A stretch of DNA of 64,000 bases. It comes from an uncultured bacterium (GTDB taxonomy: Bacteria; Bacillota_I; Bacilli_A; RFN20; CAG-826). This document shows, in pieces, positions 1 to 8,898 of the stretch. Positions within the stretch are counted from its first letter, which is position 1. Each line of letters starts with the position of its first letter. The DNA is taken from positions 1 to 64,000 of the forward strand of contig CASFTG010000004.1 of assembly GCA_949297805.1 (NCBI GenBank). Direction: 5' to 3'. The notes under the pieces are model-generated. The model made no database searches, was not told the DNA's origin, and worked only from the letters and a program-made list of their open reading frames with translations. Position numbers and translations under genes: made by a program.

Positions 1-20
1 TTCCGCGGCGCTTAACTATT

Positions 21-70
21 GTGCCATCGGGCTTGTCAATCGCCCAAACGATGCCTTAGCCCGATGGCAC
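21..70. repeat. 13-bp perfect inverted repeat with 24-nt spacer
   Basis: GTGCCATCGGGCT at 21-33 is matched exactly by its reverse complement at 58-70, and CTTAA/TTAAG further out could extend the pairing. No T-run follows, so it is not a typical intrinsic terminator. It may be the end of a small mobile element or an RNA structure belonging to whatever lies left of the window. About 175 nt of gene-free sequence then precede the CarD gene. Confidence 0.55.
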
Positions 71-245
71 ATCCTTAAGATACGGACTATTTATTAAGAG
101 GACGTTATTATAGGTCCTTTTGGGCATTTGGACAGGGTCCTTGGGGCCGGATTCGCTTCCTTTTTCCTAGAAAGAGTGCTATATTTAAGTTGCCAAGGGG
201 TCCAAATTCACTTGGGGTTATATTTGTTTTTCGCAGGAGGTGTCT

Positions 246-737
246 ATGGGCGAAATCGCGGTTGGCAGCAAAGTGTTCCATCGTCGAAGCGGGCTTTGCC
301 TCGTCCAGGACGTCGCCCCTTTGCCGGGCGATGCCTCCGGCACCACCTATTATGTCCTCCGCCCCCAATATGGGGATGAGAAAGGGAACATCGTCCGCGT
401 CCCGACCGAGAATCCGATCTTCCTCCGGCCGGTCATCGATAAGGCCAAGGCCAAGCAATACGTCGCGGATTGGCCCTCGTTTAAGGAAGAGCATTACATC
501 GCCGATTCCAAGAAGCGGAAGCAATCCTACGAAGAGGCTTTATCCAAAGGCGATATCTATTTGATGGCTCCCCTTATCGTCGGGGCCTTGCAACGGAAGA
601 AGCGGGATGGCCACCTCAACTCGATGGATATCTCCTTCGTCAACCGGGCCGAGCCGATGGTCTTCGGGGAGATAAGCGAAGCCCTCGGTATCAGCTATCA
701 GGAAGTCAGCGATCTCTTAATCAAAGAGAATCGATAA
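246..737 (+). CDS. CarD/CdnL-type transcription regulator
   Basis: Predicted 163-residue RNA-polymerase-binding regulator. CarD/CdnL proteins bind the polymerase beta subunit through an N-terminal Tudor-like (RID) domain and stabilise the open promoter complex through a helical C-terminal domain. The N-terminus (VGSKVFHRRSGLCLVQDV, then YYVLRP) has the expected beta-rich RID pattern, the remainder is helical, and the length is normal for the family. A longer frame opens at a GTG at 240, but that codon overlaps the ribosome binding site AGGAGG at 235-240, so the ATG at 246 is the likely start. Monocistronic, followed at once by a strong terminator. Fairly sure of the family, not of the target promoters. 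Confidence 0.8.
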   Translation: MGEIAVGSKVFHRRSGLCLVQDVAPLPGDASGTTYYVLRPQYGDEKGNIVRVPTENPIFLRPVIDKAKAKQYVADWPSFKEEHYIADSKKRKQSYEEALSKGDIYLMAPLIVGALQRKKRDGHLNSMDISFVNRAEPMVFGEISEALGISYQEVSDLLIKENR

Positions 738-750
738 GGACAACAGAAAA

Positions 751-780
751 ACGGGACCGCGCGGTCCCGTCTTTTGTTTG
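751..780 (+). terminator. Bidirectional intrinsic terminator
   Basis: A 20-bp perfect palindrome (ACGGGACCGC and its complement, 751-770) is followed by CTTTTGTTT and preceded by AAAA. It lies between two convergent genes (CarD gene and 792-1256) and can end both transcripts. Confidence 0.85.
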
Positions 781-791
781 TCGGATTCTAT

Positions 792-1256
792 TTATTGCTT
801 CGAGGAGGAGTAGGCTCCGTAGAAGGAGAGCAGGGCTCCCGCGAAGGAGAAGATAAGCGCGCAGATGCAACCGGTGCCAAGGGTGATGGCTTCAGCCATG
901 TCGGAGATGATGTCGGCATTGGCAGAGGCATACAGCGAGGGGGCTAAGCACCAGAGGACGCCCGAGCCAGCGAGCAAGAGCCCGTTCAGCCCGAAGACGA
1001 TGGTCCCGAGTTTCCCCGGCATGAAGGAAGCGATGATCCCGACGAGAATCGAGAGGCAAAGGAGGATGAAGGCGATTAGTAACCCCGGGACCAAGGCATA
1101 GCCCATGGCGTCGGAGCCGAACATAACCGTGAACAGCGACCCCCGGACCGAGGGAGTATCACCAGCCCCGAAGGCGGTGGAGAAGAGGGTGAAGACGCCG
1201 ATGATGCTAAGCAGAGTCACCAGCAACCCGAGGAAGAGATTGGTTTTCTTATTCAT
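792..1256 (-). CDS. Four-helix integral membrane protein, unknown function
   Basis: 154 residues with four hydrophobic segments at about residues 8-28, 52-75, 84-108 and 125-148, Gly/Ala-rich and with short loops. It begins MNKKTN, a positively charged N-terminus followed by a helix, and ends in a Ser-rich tail. No catalytic motif or transporter signature is visible. The ribosome binding site is weak. Such small four-helix proteins are often uncharacterised lineage proteins, and no function can be proposed from sequence or neighbours. Confidence 0.65.
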   Translation of the reverse strand: MNKKTNLFLGLLVTLLSIIGVFTLFSTAFGAGDTPSVRGSLFTVMFGSDAMGYALVPGLLIAFILLCLSILVGIIASFMPGKLGTIVFGLNGLLLAGSGVLWCLAPSLYASANADIISDMAEAITLGTGCICALIFSFAGALLSFYGAYSSSKQ

Positions 1257-1336
1257 TATTCGTACCTACCGCGGATAAATATATACTTCGCTTCGCGAGG
1301 TTACAAACAAAACGGGCTGAAGGGGCAATAGAGTGG

Positions 1337-2062
1337 TTACTCTTTGATAAAGGAGAGGAGGCTGGCTTGGCTAAAAGGTTCCTTGGCCAATTCATCGTTC
1401 CAGATTCGGATGACGTTATGTTTGGTGGTGTATTGCAGGCCCTTCATAATCCTTGAGGCTTGATACATGGCCTTAGGATCGACTTCATTGGGTTTGATGA
1501 TCATCTCCCCTTGGTAGGGGATAAGCCCCGGATGGGCAAGATATTGTTTATATTGTCTAGGACATTGCGCTTCCAGCAGGTTCTCAATGGTGGGGTATAA
1601 AGTGAGGTTAACGGTATTCAAGGCGTAGTAGGGGATGATTCGGCCGGAGAAGGGATCGAGGGAGAGGTGGTTATAGAAGTCGATGTCGACGATGGTCCCA
1701 TGGATACGTCCGGATCCGCCTATTGATTTGATTTGCGCGGATAATTGACTAAGGCATTGCTCATATTGGGTTAAGAAAACCTTTAGGGACCGGCAATAGT
1801 CGTCCATCAAGGCGTAATAGTATTCCAATGGTTTGGCACCGATTTTCTTTTTGGAGCCCCCGCTTAAAAGGCAGAGTTGGTGTTTGGCGTTACAAGCGAA
1901 GAACATATAGGTTTGGTTCTTCTTGAGCATGATGATGGGCAGACCTTTGTCCTGGCAATGGATCGTCTCGCCTAAAGCCCGATAGAACTTCTTGTAGGAC
2001 TTGACGTTGATGGAGAAGATGCCGTCTTGATGATGATGGAAATAGTCGGCTGGGTGTTTCAT
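1337..2062 (-). CDS. Conserved-looking protein of unknown function
   Basis: 241 residues, soluble, no signal peptide or membrane segment. A distinctive stretch (GRIHGTIVDIDFYNHLSLDP, about residues 118-137) looks like a conserved core that I remember from uncharacterised Bacillota proteins, but I cannot attach a function. The N-terminus is His-rich (HHHQ near residue 10) and the middle is Cys-containing. No good Shine-Dalgarno sequence precedes the ATG. The reading frame is long and in typical codon usage, so the gene is probably real. Confidence 0.6.
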   Translation of the reverse strand: MKHPADYFHHHQDGIFSINVKSYKKFYRALGETIHCQDKGLPIIMLKKNQTYMFFACNAKHQLCLLSGGSKKKIGAKPLEYYYALMDDYCRSLKVFLTQYEQCLSQLSAQIKSIGGSGRIHGTIVDIDFYNHLSLDPFSGRIIPYYALNTVNLTLYPTIENLLEAQCPRQYKQYLAHPGLIPYQGEMIIKPNEVDPKAMYQASRIMKGLQYTTKHNVIRIWNDELAKEPFSQASLLSFIKE

Positions 2063-2352
2063 GGATTGGACTCAAAGTATTGTAAGGCGAGCGAGAGGGA
2101 GTGGTGTAATAAATTAACTACTTTATTTGGCGGCGTCGATTGAATATCGATTACTCAACCGAAGTTCGTTAGGAGGCGGCCTATCATCTTTTACGTTGTT
2201 TTACTGGGCTAGGGGTTGCCGACATGGGTGAGTTGGGGTTAAGGTTTATTGACCTTAGAAGCGGTTAGGTCTCTAAAGTCAAAATGGGAAAAGGGAAGTT
2301 AGGAGCCCTCTTCCCGACATACACATTCATAGCCTATTAAGGGAGGGCAAAC
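2063..2352. other. Gene-free spacer between divergent genes
   Basis: No convincing ORF. It must hold the promoters of the gene at 1337 (reverse) and the surface protein at 2353 (forward), but no clear -35/-10 pair stands out. The only firm signal is the AGGGAGGG ribosome binding site just before 2353. Confidence 0.5.
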
Positions 2353-4413
2353 ATGAAGAAATGTGGACGATTCGTCGCCGGCATGTTTGGGACTAGCCTT
2401 TCGCTAGCCATGCTGAGCGGCGCTTTTTTGATGGCCAACAAAGGGGCTGTCGAGACTGAGGCGGCGGGGGACGACATTGTAATCAGCCTCTCCGACGACA
2501 ATTTTGATCTTGTCGGGAGCCCCACCGTTCTTACGACAACTGTATCTGGCGTGAATTTCGAAGGCAAATTTAAGACCGCCTCGAGTGCCAGCTCAACGAA
2601 CAAATATGGCTATTTGATGATCAATAATGGATATTTAGCCAACGTTAGTGCTCCGGAAGGATATTTCATTTCGAAATTCGATTACAAGCAAAGCAATAAT
2701 AATCCCGCTGGTGGCGGATATATTTATGTTTCGTTTGGGGCCGAGGCTATGAATTCTGTAAAGACCTCCGGCTACGCAAAATCTTTTACTTCTTCTAAAG
2801 GTGGTTCGGGATCGATTACTAACGAGGATACTTCGCTTTCCTTCGCCAACCTTTCGGTTAATGCCAAGAACGTCCAAATTGCTGAGGCCACTTTCACATT
2901 CAGCCCTGTTCCGGCCACCATTGATGTCTCAAGCATTGAAATCGGGGGCGATTTGACAAAGAAAGATTATTTTGTCGGTGATTCGTTGTCTACCGACGGG
3001 CTGACCGTTACTGCTTATAACGCCGATAAGAGCGAATCGCTTGACGTCACTGATGACGTCGTTTGGTCCACCGATGTTGCTGAAGGTGGGCTAACCGCCG
3101 ACGATACTTCGGTTAAAGTTACTGCTACCTATGGCGAACTTACTGTCAGCAAAGACTTTGCTGTCACTGTCGCTGAACGTCCGGTCTTCACTACTCTCGA
3201 AGCCACCGGTATCACCAAAACCAGTTATAAGGTTGGTGAGAAGCTCGACACCGCTGGCTTAGTCGTTACCGCTAAGACCGCGGATGGTTCGAACTCTTAT
3301 GTCGTTCCGGCTAGCGAATATACCATTGATAAGACTGAGTTCACTATCGATGATGCGGCTGCTGGAAAGGCGACTATCACCGTTACTTATGGTGAACTTA
3401 AGGCTACCTTCGATGTTAACGTCTCGGCTATGTCGGTTGCTGAGTTCCGGGCTTTATCAGACGACGAAACCAGTGTTGTTGTTGGCACTGTTACCGGTGT
3501 TTATAGAACCAGCGAGCAGTCGAACAAAGAAGGCTTTGTCAACGTTTATTTGAATGACGATTCCGCAGGACTTCTCGTTTACAGCATCGATCCCGAACTT
3601 GTTGATGGCGAAATCGCGCTTGGGAAAAAACTTATGTTGCAAGGGCCTCGCGACACTTTCAGTGGAGTGGCGCAGCTCAATACCCCGACTAAGGTCGTCA
3701 TAATGGGTGAAGGCGATGAAATTACTCCGACTGAAATCAAATCCGTCGATGATCTGAAATCCGGCATGGATGGCCGTTTGGTCAAAGTCGAAGGTCTCAC
3801 CTATAAGAGCGGCAATATCTATGACTCCAGCGGCGCGGCCAACGTCACGCTTGAACTTAACGGCGAAGAAGTCGTCATGCGTTCTCAAAATGCCTCGGCG
3901 GCGAAAGACTTGAATGTTGCTGGGCTCGATGATTTGCTCCAGTCCACATACTCCGGTCTTCCCTTTACCTATATTGGGAACCTTGGCTGGTACAATTCTA
4001 ACCCGCAGCTCGCTCCGACTTCTATGTCTGAATTCTCCTGCCCGGCCTATGATGAAATCCTCAACTTCATCAAGACCTATATGCATATGGATCAGTGGGT
4101 TGGCTCCGATGCCTCTGGCACCAATGAGTGCTTGACCCTCTTCCCGGTTGCTAAGGAAGCTTTGGAGAAACTCTCTGAGGCTCAGCAGACCTACTTCCTC
4201 ACTTCCAATAACCCGGAAATCGCCGAAGCCCAGGCCCGTTATAAAGCTTGGGAAGCGGCCCAGGGCGATCAGAATGCCGCCTCGGTCATCATGAACACCG
4301 TGAACGAGAACAAAGGCGCCATCATCGCCGTCTCGGCCGTTGCCGCTCTCGGGGTCGTCGGGGCTGCCGCCTTGGTCATCAGCCGCAAGAAGCGGTCCAC
4401 CAAAAATAAGTAA
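2353..4413 (+). CDS. Secreted, membrane-anchored protein with Ig-like and OB-like domains
   Basis: 686-residue surface protein. It has an N-terminal signal peptide (about residues 1-38), a beta-rich N-domain, then two bacterial Ig-like repeats of the Big_3 type at about 195-275 and 278-357 (each starts with a YxVGDxLxxxGLxVTA-like pattern). A domain at about 365-515 resembles DUF5689/OB-fold modules (VVVGTVTGVY, AGLLVYS, GRLVKVEGL). The C-terminus has one transmembrane helix (AIIAVSAVAALGVVGAAALV) followed by a Lys/Arg stop-transfer tail. There is no LPXTG, so it is held in the membrane rather than sortase-linked. AGGGAGGG lies 8 nt before the ATG and a terminator follows. It shares its architecture with the protein at 44240. 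Probably binds a ligand or another cell; the ligand is unknown. Confidence 0.75.
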   Translation: MKKCGRFVAGMFGTSLSLAMLSGAFLMANKGAVETEAAGDDIVISLSDDNFDLVGSPTVLTTTVSGVNFEGKFKTASSASSTNKYGYLMINNGYLANVSAPEGYFISKFDYKQSNNNPAGGGYIYVSFGAEAMNSVKTSGYAKSFTSSKGGSGSITNEDTSLSFANLSVNAKNVQIAEATFTFSPVPATIDVSSIEIGGDLTKKDYFVGDSLSTDGLTVTAYNADKSESLDVTDDVVWSTDVAEGGLTADDTSVKVTATYGELTVSKDFAVTVAERPVFTTLEATGITKTSYKVGEKLDTAGLVVTAKTADGSNSYVVPASEYTIDKTEFTIDDAAAGKATITVTYGELKATFDVNVSAMSVAEFRALSDDETSVVVGTVTGVYRTSEQSNKEGFVNVYLNDDSAGLLVYSIDPELVDGEIALGKKLMLQGPRDTFSGVAQLNTPTKVVIMGEGDEITPTEIKSVDDLKSGMDGRLVKVEGLTYKSGNIYDSSGAANVTLELNGEEVVMRSQNASAAKDLNVAGLDDLLQSTYSGLPFTYIGNLGWYNSNPQLAPTSMSEFSCPAYDEILNFIKTYMHMDQWVGSDASGTNECLTLFPVAKEALEKLSEAQQTYFLTSNNPEIAEAQARYKAWEAAQGDQNAASVIMNTVNENKGAIIAVSAVAALGVVGAAALVISRKKRSTKNK

Positions 4414-4437
4414 TCATCTAGATTAGTTGTTCATCTA

Positions 4438-4470
4438 GGCCATCTCCAACCAGGGGGTGGCCTTTTCTTC
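4438..4470 (+). terminator. Intrinsic terminator of the 2353 gene
   Basis: GGCCA (4438-4442) pairs with TGGCC (4458-4462), with inner CC/GG pairs, followed by TTTTCTT. It lies 25 nt after the stop codon. Confidence 0.7.
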
Positions 4471-4492
4471 AAGATGCCCTCCACCATGGCTA

Positions 4493-4578
4493 TTCGTGTT
4501 GTTTAGTGTGAATTTCAATGAAAAATACGTGCAGTTTAATGTAAAAACAGTCATAAAAAATACACTAAACTACACGAA
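4493..4578 (+). repeat. Three iteron-like repeats upstream of ATPase 4620 (period 33-35 bp)
   Basis: TTCGTGTTGTTTAGTGTG (4493-4510) recurs as TACGTGCAGTTTAATGTA (4526-4543) and, inverted, as TACACTAAACTACACGAA (4561-4578). Centre-to-centre distances are 33 and 35 bp, about three helical turns, so all copies face one side of the DNA. The last copy ends 6 nt before a candidate -10 box TATCAT at 4585-4590. The placement suggests an operator array for the downstream gene, possibly bound by its own product. Confidence 0.7.
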
Positions 4579-4619
4579 TCGTGATATCATAGGCCTGTAA
4601 ACATAGAGGAGGAATGTAG

Positions 4620-5915
4620 ATGTACCGAAAAATCGTAAAGTTCCTGGAGCAATGGAAATCCGATGAGCGGCGCAAACCGTTGATTCTCCAAGGAGCGAGG
4701 CAAGTTGGAAAAACCTATTCCATTTTGGAGTTTGGGCGGTCCCACTATGAAAACGTCGCGTATTTTAATTTCGAAACCGACCCCAAATTAGCCCAAACTT
4801 TTGCCGAAGACATCCATCCCGATTATCTTTTGCCCATCCTATCGCACCTTTCTTCCCAAACGATAATCAAAGGCAAGACCCTCATCGTTTTCGATGAGGT
4901 TCAGCTTTGCGAAAGGGCTTTGACGTCGCTCAAGTATTTCTATGAAGAGGCTCCGGAATATCACGTTGTTGCCTTAGGAAGCCTCTTAGGTGTGGCGGTC
5001 AATCGAGCTCAATTTTCTTTTCCGGTCGGCAAGGTAGACATGAAAACCCTTTATCCGATGGATATGGAGGAATTCCTGTTGGCTTTGGGAGAGGAAAATT
5101 TAGTCGCTCGAATTAAGGAAGCATTTGCTACCAATTCTCCTTTGCCGGCCGCTCTCCATTACTCGGCTATGGGGTTTTACCGACAATACCTAGTCGTTGG
5201 CGGGATGCCGGAATGCGTGCTTAATTTCGTTCAAACCAAGGATTACATCCTCGTCCGTCATCTTCAGGACACCATTTTGGAGGGTTATTTGAATGACATG
5301 AGCAAGTACAACAAGGAGAGCGAAATTAAGAAAACCCGGCTGGCTTATGACAATATCACCGTTCAGCTTTCGAAGTCGAATACCCGATTCCAGTATAAGT
5401 TGTTGAAAAAAGGGGGCCGGGCGGCGGAATTTGAGAACGCGATTGAATGGCTTTGCCTTTCAGGGATCGTTTCGCGGGTTTATCGGGTTGAGCAAATCAA
5501 GAAGCCCTTGGAAAATTATCGGAACATCGATGCATTTAAGATCTATGTCTCTGATTTAGGGCTGCTTTGCGCCAAAAAAGACATCTTCGCCAATGATATT
5601 TTCTGCATGAGCGATGACTATAACGATTTCAAAGGCGGAATGACGGAAAACTACGTTCAAGTCCAACTCTCGATCAATGGCTACCGGACCTATTATTGGG
5701 AGTCGGAACGGGGGGCCGAAATCGACTTCGTTATTCAGAGGGAGGGCTCCATAATCCCCATCGAGGTTAAAGCGGCTGACAACGTTATGGCCAAGAGCCT
5801 AAAAATATACATGGACACCTATAAGCCTGATTATGCTATAAAACTCTCAGCCAAGAATTTCGGCTTCGATGGGTCAAAGAAGACAGTTCCGCTTTATGCC
5901 GCCTTCTGCATTTAG
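4620..5915 (+). CDS. AAA+ ATPase with DUF4143 domain (GARQVGKT subfamily)
   Basis: 431 residues with an AAA_14-type ATPase domain followed by DUF4143. Walker A GARQVGKT is at residues 25-32, Walker B LIVFDEVQ near 88-95, then the family's ALGSLLGV sensor-like segment. The C-terminus carries GAEIDFVI and, about 15 residues on, PIEVKAA. This E/D-xnxE-x-K pattern matches a PD-(D/E)XK nuclease fold and all key residues are present. AGAGGAGG precedes the ATG. No partner gene is attached. The family is widespread in bacteria and archaea, often many copies per genome, with no settled function; a DNA-targeting ATPase/nuclease is inferred. See the repeat array just upstream. Confidence 0.85.
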   Translation: MYRKIVKFLEQWKSDERRKPLILQGARQVGKTYSILEFGRSHYENVAYFNFETDPKLAQTFAEDIHPDYLLPILSHLSSQTIIKGKTLIVFDEVQLCERALTSLKYFYEEAPEYHVVALGSLLGVAVNRAQFSFPVGKVDMKTLYPMDMEEFLLALGEENLVARIKEAFATNSPLPAALHYSAMGFYRQYLVVGGMPECVLNFVQTKDYILVRHLQDTILEGYLNDMSKYNKESEIKKTRLAYDNITVQLSKSNTRFQYKLLKKGGRAAEFENAIEWLCLSGIVSRVYRVEQIKKPLENYRNIDAFKIYVSDLGLLCAKKDIFANDIFCMSDDYNDFKGGMTENYVQVQLSINGYRTYYWESERGAEIDFVIQREGSIIPIEVKAADNVMAKSLKIYMDTYKPDYAIKLSAKNFGFDGSKKTVPLYAAFCI

Positions 5916-6048
5916 TCTTAACTTAAAGGAGGTTCCGCTAGTCGGGGTATTGCTTTGTATCAATAAAATTTTTGAGCAACTTTATTCGATGATATGTGGT
6001 TAATTTGATCTTTTAGTCAAGAATAAAAACGGTTGCCATCAGCAGTTA

Positions 6049-6077
6049 AGGAAAGGCCACCAGTTTAGAGGTGACCT
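6049..6077 (-). terminator. Intrinsic terminator of the 6083 gene
   Basis: Read on the reverse strand, AGGTCACC pairs with GGTGGCCT (one G-T pair) around an 8-nt loop and is followed by TTCCTT. It begins a few nucleotides after the stop codon of the reverse-strand gene. Confidence 0.6.
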
Positions 6078-6082
6078 CGCGA

Positions 6083-6433
6083 TCAATATTCCTGCTTCAA
6101 AGAGAATTTGAGGTCATCGAGGTCGAGATGCCAATCCCCCTCGACCCGTTCATCGTCATGGCTATCGGCGTACTCCTGAATCCGATTCCAAATGGCGGTC
6201 CGGATATTATCTATCGCCCGTCTGGCGGCATTATTGAAGTCGGACTGCAAGGAATAATTAGGGGTGATGTAATAGAAGGTGATCTGGCCACTGACGATGG
6301 CTTTGTTGGGATGGAAATAGACGTCGACGCTGCAACAGTCGATCCTTGGCCCGGATCCATAACTCCAGCTGGTGAGGTAGGCGCTTTCGATGGCGTCTTT
6401 TATCTCATAACTCAGTTCATAGCTTTCGCCCAT
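6083..6433 (-). CDS. Small protein of unknown function
   Basis: 116 residues, acidic, soluble. A TTG start two codons upstream is possible, but GGAGGA lies only 2 nt from that TTG and 8 nt from the ATG at 6433, so the ATG is chosen. The protein contains CCSVDVYFHPN and an Arg/Asn-rich helix (RRAIDNIRTAIWNRIQEYAD). A forward frame covering the same bases reads as low-complexity and lacks a ribosome binding site, so the reverse strand is preferred. A terminator follows. Function unknown. Confidence 0.6.
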   Translation of the reverse strand: MGESYELSYEIKDAIESAYLTSWSYGSGPRIDCCSVDVYFHPNKAIVSGQITFYYITPNYSLQSDFNNAARRAIDNIRTAIWNRIQEYADSHDDERVEGDWHLDLDDLKFSLKQEY

Positions 6434-6589
6434 AAACAATGTCCTCCGGTTTCCGGAATTATCGCATACCTTGGAGTGAGGTCAAGGTTTTGAAAACCCT
6501 TCCGAAAACGTTTTCTTTCCTAGATAATGATTGGGGGTCTATCGGATAATAGCCCCATAGGGAAATTCCCCTGCGAAAGGTGGGTCAAT

Positions 6590-8635
6590 ATGAAGTCAAT
6601 CAAATTGTCGTTATTGCTGCTGGTCGCTTTGCTGTCGTCTAGTTGCACCGGGGAAGTCGGGTTAACCGGCCCGCAAGGGCCCCAAGGGGAGGTGGGGCAA
6701 ACCGGTCCCCAAGGGGAACCGGGTAAGGACGGGACCAGCTTGCTCACTGGGGAAGGGGCTCCCTCGGCCTCCTTAGGCAACGTCGGCGATTCCTATATCG
6801 ACACGGCGACCTGGGATTATTACCTCAAAACTTCGTCAGGATGGATCAAGCAAGGAAACATCAAAGGCCAAGACGGCGAGAAGGGCGAAGACGGGTCCCA
6901 AGGCCCGCAGGGTGAACCGGGGCAAACCGGTTCTCAAGGCGATGATGGTCTCTCCGCCTATGAGATATACATCAAGTATCACCCTGAATACCAAGGGGAT
7001 GAGGAACAATGGATTCATGACCTCGTCAACGGCAATCTCTACGAACCGGCTTACTATACGTTAAGCTTCGATACCCAAGGGGGCGACGATATCGATTCCG
7101 TCAATATTCCTGAAGGCGAAGCGATTGGCGATTATCTCCCCGCTTCCCCTTATCGCGACGGCTATGCCTTCATCGGATGGAGCTATGACCCGCTTGAGTA
7201 TGAAAAAGTAGACCTATTCGACACGATTGAAAAGGACACAACGATCTATGCGTTTTGGGAAACCGACGAAAAGCCGATAACTATCACCTTCTGGCACACC
7301 TTTGGGCAATATAATCGATCGCTTCTTTCGGACTTAATCGCCGATTTCGAATTGCTTCATCCCAACATAACCATTGTGCCGGTGATGGCGGGCGGCGGTT
7401 ATGATGATTTAAAGTCTAAAATCATCACCGGTTTCTCCTCCGGCGACTATCCCGACCTCGCCGTTTGCTATCCTGATCACGTTGCCGAATATCTCGACCT
7501 TGGATATGCCGTTAATCTCGACAATTACATCAATGACCCGACCTATGGCTGGACCGAGGAAGACATGGCCGACCTCATCCCGGCCTTTATTGAGGAAGGG
7601 CAGGGATACGCCGATGAAGGCACCTATTCGGTCTCGTTCTACAAATCGACTGAAGCGATGTTCTATAATCCGGAACTCATTGGAATCGACCTTTCGTCTA
7701 TCGACGCGGACATCAATAATGGCAATCCGCTGAGTGAAGAATACCTTGACACGCTGACCTGGGACGAACTCTTCAACAAGCTCTGCCCGGCGCTCGTGAC
7801 CTACAACAACGGACTGACCCGCAAGATTTGGGACGATACCGACGCCCATTCCGCCATCGTCGGCTACGATTCCGATGACAACTTCTTCATCACCCTAGCC
7901 GAACAATACGGCTATGCCTATACTTCCATCGGCAGCGACGGCAAAGGCAAAGTCGATTTCAACAACGACGGCATGAAAGAACTCATGAAGATGCTCAACA
8001 ACGCCGCCCAAAAGAAATACCTCACCACTAAGGGTGCGGCTGGCGACTACGTAACCAGCCTCTCGGTGGAAAGGAAAGTCCTCTTCTCCATCGGCTCGAC
8101 CGGTGGCTTTATCTACCAGCTCCCAGACGGCTCGCCCTGGGTTCCGAACGTTGCTCGGGTTCCCCAAGCCCCGACCGGCAACGGCCATAAGCAAGCCCTT
8201 ATGTCCCAAGGCCCATCGTTGACCGTTTTGAAGCATGTGAACAATGGCGTCGTCGATGCCGATCGGGTCATGGCCAGTTGGCTCTTTTACAAGTTTTTAG
8301 CCGAGACTGACAACTCCACCGACTGGGCACTCAACTCCACCGGTGGTTATATGCCGATCCGCACCTCCTCGATGGAATCGCAGGCTTATCAAGACGCCTA
8401 TGCTACCACCGGTAAAGAGGACCTCGAATTGCTCTTGGCTCGGGGCTTGGAATACTGTTCCGAGGTGCCGAGCATTATGTTTACTCCCAAAGCCTTCGTC
8501 GGTTCGTCTGAATGCCGTAACCAGGCCGGCTCCATCGTCCAGCAAGTCGTCGCCGCTGATCATGTGTTGATCGATGCCGAGCTCGACACCATCTTCACCA
8601 TTGCTTACAACAATGCCGTGGCGGCCATCAAGTAG
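6590..8635 (+). CDS. Collagen-like lipoprotein fused to an ABC solute-binding domain
   Basis: 681-residue lipoprotein: signal peptide and lipobox (LLSSSC, Cys at about 20), then two collagen-like Gly-X-Y tracts (GLTGPQGPQGEVGQTGPQGE and a second at about residues 90-118). These enclose a short module (GNVGDSYIDTATWDYYLKT) also found in the protein at 17267. One InlB-type repeat follows (about 148-225: LSFDTQGG, GYAFIGWSYD), then a family 1 extracellular solute-binding domain from about residue 233 to the end (TFWHTFGQYN, LIADFELLHPNI, DYPDLAV). Solute-binding proteins of this fold deliver sugars to ABC permeases, but none is adjacent. A frame 21 codons longer exists; the start at 6590 follows GAAAGGTGGG and gives the signal peptide. 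The collagen-SBP fusion is unusual. Confidence 0.8.
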   Translation: MKSIKLSLLLLVALLSSSCTGEVGLTGPQGPQGEVGQTGPQGEPGKDGTSLLTGEGAPSASLGNVGDSYIDTATWDYYLKTSSGWIKQGNIKGQDGEKGEDGSQGPQGEPGQTGSQGDDGLSAYEIYIKYHPEYQGDEEQWIHDLVNGNLYEPAYYTLSFDTQGGDDIDSVNIPEGEAIGDYLPASPYRDGYAFIGWSYDPLEYEKVDLFDTIEKDTTIYAFWETDEKPITITFWHTFGQYNRSLLSDLIADFELLHPNITIVPVMAGGGYDDLKSKIITGFSSGDYPDLAVCYPDHVAEYLDLGYAVNLDNYINDPTYGWTEEDMADLIPAFIEEGQGYADEGTYSVSFYKSTEAMFYNPELIGIDLSSIDADINNGNPLSEEYLDTLTWDELFNKLCPALVTYNNGLTRKIWDDTDAHSAIVGYDSDDNFFITLAEQYGYAYTSIGSDGKGKVDFNNDGMKELMKMLNNAAQKKYLTTKGAAGDYVTSLSVERKVLFSIGSTGGFIYQLPDGSPWVPNVARVPQAPTGNGHKQALMSQGPSLTVLKHVNNGVVDADRVMASWLFYKFLAETDNSTDWALNSTGGYMPIRTSSMESQAYQDAYATTGKEDLELLLARGLEYCSEVPSIMFTPKAFVGSSECRNQAGSIVQQVVAADHVLIDAELDTIFTIAYNNAVAAIK

Positions 8636-8700
8636 CCGAATTCTCATCGCCCTGATCTCTAATGGAAAATTATGACTGCAAGTAGAAAAGCCATTAACTA

Positions 8701-8820
8701 GCCGATGAGTTATTGGCTGTGGAGCAAGACCGTCTCCATGGGCTCTCGGATTATCCCGCCAAAGAGGTGGTGGCGAGGACGAAGGAAGCCATTAGGCAAG
8801 CCCAAGCGAAACTGAAGTGA
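8701..8820 (+). pseudogene. Remnant of a type II antitoxin C-terminus
   Basis: Opens directly after a stop codon, has no start codon, and ends in TGA at 8818. The peptide (ADELLAVEQDRLHGLSDYPA, then a helix ending AIRQAQAKLK) has the length and helical pattern of the C-terminal, toxin-binding part of RelB- or Phd-type antitoxins. No toxin gene remains nearby. Decayed module; family assignment is tentative. Confidence 0.35.
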
Positions 8821-8837
8821 GATTTTAGCGTTATCTC

Positions 8838-8868
8838 TTGATTATGCGCAAGCGGAACTGGCTATAAT
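8838..8868 (+). promoter_or_regulatory. Sigma-A-type promoter of the esterase gene
   Basis: TTGATT (8838-8843) and TATAAT (8863-8868), separated by 19 bp, 30 nt upstream of the esterase start. Confidence 0.55.
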
Positions 8869-8898
8869 TATCACCGGTAAATAACAGGAGCCCCACTT

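Noticed and set aside
3457-4086. Long reverse-strand frame across the Ig-like surface protein gene
   Set aside because: Antisense shadow of a gene with signal peptide, domains and anchor; no ribosome binding site and odd composition.
6071-6493. Forward frame of 140 codons opposite the 6083 gene
   Set aside because: Proline/glycine-rich, no Shine-Dalgarno sequence; the reverse frame has GGAGGA at the right distance and a terminator.
6650-6960. Tandem DNA repeat locus
   Set aside because: The repetition comes from Gly-X-Y codons of the collagen-like protein and is coding.
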